A stretch of DNA of 64,000 nt, taken from the NCBI RefSeq assembly GCF_003725735.1, contig NZ_RJTM01000094.1:18928-82927 (forward strand), in the 5' to 3' direction. Made by a program: the position numbers and the translations under genes. Positions 62,624 through 64,000 of the stretch are shown in pieces. The first letter of the stretch is position 1. Each line of letters begins with the position of its first letter. A model generated the notes under the pieces. It saw nothing but the letters and a program-made list of their open reading frames with translations. It made no database searches and was not told the DNA's origin. This stretch comes from Sinomicrobium pectinilyticum (GTDB taxonomy: Bacteria > Bacteroidota > Bacteroidia > Flavobacteriales > Flavobacteriaceae).

Positions 62624-63547
62624 ATGAAAACATTTTATTTTTTAATAGTCCTGGTTATATCTGCAGGATGTAATTCCAAAGAAGGAAAAACAAACGGAAA
62701 GCTGTTTCCCAAACCTGCCACCGAACTGGTTCTGACACTTCGCCCGGATACAACCCGGGTCCTGGACACTGCCCGGGTTACTGCGGAGATCAAAGGTTTG
62801 CTACGCCTTACGGACCGGTATTCAACCTTTGAGGAAAGCTCCCGTAACATTGAAAGTATGGTACGGGGAGACAGTCTCCTTATCTTAACCATTACACCGC
62901 CGGTTAATGGTGATCATCTCAGTAATATGAAAAAAGTCTTATCTGAAATAACTTCTTCTCCATCTCACCTGGCTTCCTCAGACACACAGATAAAGATAAC
63001 CGAAACAGACCGGGAACTCCTGCAACTGCTGTCCTTAGAAGAAAATGAAGTCTATGATCTGCAGCCGGACTTCAGCCGGGCGGACTGGGCTTATGTTAAA
63101 AATGAGATTCCTTCGCCGCTGGGCGGAACGCCCTCTGTTTATATAACTACCTATATCCGTTATCCTCTTAAAGAAAAAGCTCCGCAGCTTTATTACAGCT
63201 ATGCGTTTGACCAGGAAAATAACGGATTATCGAAAAGTGTAGCCAGCCTTATGAAAACATTAGGACCATCGGAAGTCTCTTATTCCATAACTTCCGAGGC
63301 TCCCCGGTTGACGGCATTATGGGATAGCATTCGTAAGAATCACCGGCTACAGATCCTGGAAGATTACCTGCAACTTTCCTGGGAACAGGTTGACTTCGGA
63401 CGTACCTATGTTTCGCCTCTCACATCTTCCGATACCATTATTAAGGTAAGTATTGATAAGCTCATCCAAAAGACACCCCCTCACCTCTTTCATCTTCTTA
63501 TCGCCCCTTCGCTTTCAGGATCGGTAAGTAGTTATTATTTCAAATAA
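62624..63547 (+). CDS. lipoprotein of unknown function
   Basis: A 307-residue protein with a clear lipoprotein signal (LIVLVISAGC, Cys16). The mature part is hydrophilic, with no membrane helix and no motif I recognise. It has a Thr/Arg-rich start (TLRPDTTRVLDTARVTAEI), then alternating strand- and helix-like segments (WAYVKNEIPSPLGGTPSVYITTYIRYPL), and ends in YYFK. It has its own promoter-like element and is isolated from the sugar genes by divergent orientation, so I assign no role. Codon use looks like its neighbours and the frame is intact, so it is a real gene. Confidence 0.75.
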   Translation: MKTFYFLIVLVISAGCNSKEGKTNGKLFPKPATELVLTLRPDTTRVLDTARVTAEIKGLLRLTDRYSTFEESSRNIESMVRGDSLLILTITPPVNGDHLSNMKKVLSEITSSPSHLASSDTQIKITETDRELLQLLSLEENEVYDLQPDFSRADWAYVKNEIPSPLGGTPSVYITTYIRYPLKEKAPQLYYSYAFDQENNGLSKSVASLMKTLGPSEVSYSITSEAPRLTALWDSIRKNHRLQILEDYLQLSWEQVDFGRTYVSPLTSSDTIIKVSIDKLIQKTPPHLFHLLIAPSLSGSVSSYYFK

Positions 63548-63672
63548 GAATTCCCCAATGTTCGTTAAAAATGAATATGCGTTCTTTACATTCCTTGTAC
63601 CTCATAGCTTTCCATCCTTTTTTATGACGTGACGATTTGAATTGTATGAATGGCACTTCGCTTACTGCTTCA

Positions 63673-63953
63673 CCGGGTACGACAGATGTTCAAAACTCCG
63701 CCTATCTTCAGAAGACCGGAGTACGCATCATAAGCGTATTTCTTTTCCATACACTCCTGTACCCGGACCCTTAGAAAAACGCTCCGTTTCTTTCCGCTTC
63801 TAAGCCCGGAAAACAGTCATTTAAGGGGTTGTGTTTACACCGAACCAGGGCCGGTATGCGGCTTACCTGTTTCCTTTAGCGGCTAACCGGGTTGCTTATG
63901 ATATCATATACAACTGCTTTAACCACTGACCGGGTTACGTTGACCGCTTAAGG
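63673..63953. ncRNA. candidate large structured RNA, extent open at the right edge
   Basis: No coding frame of note lies in 63548-64000, yet complementary segments are dense. Pairs seen: CCGGGTAC (63673-63680) with GTACCCGG (63759-63766), enclosing ACTCCG (63695-63700) with CGGAGT (63717-63722) and TACGC (63722-63726) with GCGTA (63734-63738); CTTAGAA (63770-63776) with TTCTAAG (63798-63804); GGTT...GTGT (63827-63834) with ACAC...AACC (63837-63846); and CCTTTAGCGG (63873-63882) with CCGCTTAAGG (63944-63953), one mismatch. A closed branch with inner stems suggests a folded RNA such as part of a group II intron or another large ncRNA. Strand and identity are not determined. Confidence 0.4.
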
Positions 63954-64000
63954 GAATGGGGACGAAGTCGTAAGGGATCCTGTTTACGGCATACATAGTT

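Noticed and set aside
63962..63975. GACGAAGTCGTAAG resembling the 3' end of 16S rRNA
   Set aside because: Only about a dozen bases match, and no other 16S helices or a following spacer/tRNA are visible.
1..64000. CRISPR arrays, tRNA or rRNA genes, transposase genes
   Set aside because: I saw no regularly spaced identical repeats, no cloverleaf or rRNA-like sequence, and no transposase or integrase motifs in the gene products.

Overview
The window is a carbohydrate-utilisation region from a Bacteroidota genome, most likely of the class Flavobacteriia. Supporting signs are four SusC/SusD pairs, SusC-linked FecR/ECF-sigma modules, many surface lipoproteins, a C-terminal T9SS sorting domain, and Bacteroidota-type -7 boxes (TAnnTTTG). 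No tRNA, rRNA, CRISPR array or transposase gene was found.

Layout. (1) 2-250: the 3' end of a CHAT-domain gene. (2) 453-11786, plus strand: a fructan locus made of a membrane-spanning sugar-binding/AraC regulator, an MFS sugar transporter, a GH32 fructanase lipoprotein, SusC, SusD and a PfkB-type fructokinase. Palindromic repeats sit in three of its gaps, and a 20-bp-spaced direct repeat lies ahead of the operon. (3) 11795-17162: a LysR regulator divergent from MdaB-type quinone reductase, MFS exporter, Old Yellow Enzyme and a serine hydrolase, which together look like a redox or electrophile-response cluster. (4) 36116-17260, minus strand: a locus of uncertain substrate with ECF sigma, GH127-like enzyme, FecR, STN-SusC, SusD, DUF3823, GH5-like enzyme, aldose epimerase, DUF4965 protein and a large GxGYxYP/PA14/ricin protein carrying a T9SS tail. 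(5) 49725-36252: an alpha-mannan locus with ECF sigma (plus strand), FecR, STN-SusC, SusD, SusE-like, GH76, GH125 and GH92 (minus strand). (6) 51707-49706: a Gfo/Idh/MocA oxidoreductase and an SGNH hydrolase. (7) 51986-52701: a MarR regulator with its own twin operators, overlapping a small membrane-protein gene. (8) 62055-52800, minus strand: an arabinose-polymer locus with SusC, SusD, GH51 and GH146/GH127, closed by a strong intrinsic terminator. (9) 62624-63547: an unknown lipoprotein, followed by 450 bases without a gene but dense in complementary stems.

The loci show distinct control styles: a one-component membrane sensor for fructan, ECF/FecR surface signalling for two loci (exactly those whose SusC carries an STN domain), and no adjacent regulator for the arabinose locus. 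The most informative observations are: a repeated ECF-type promoter element shared by the FecR and GH127 genes of the second locus; a GH92 enzyme whose catalytic-acid Glu is replaced by Gln, as in mannose-1-phosphodiester-cleaving relatives; the MarR operators bracketing a -7 box; the direct-repeat operator candidate of the fructan regulator; and a structured-RNA candidate at the right edge.
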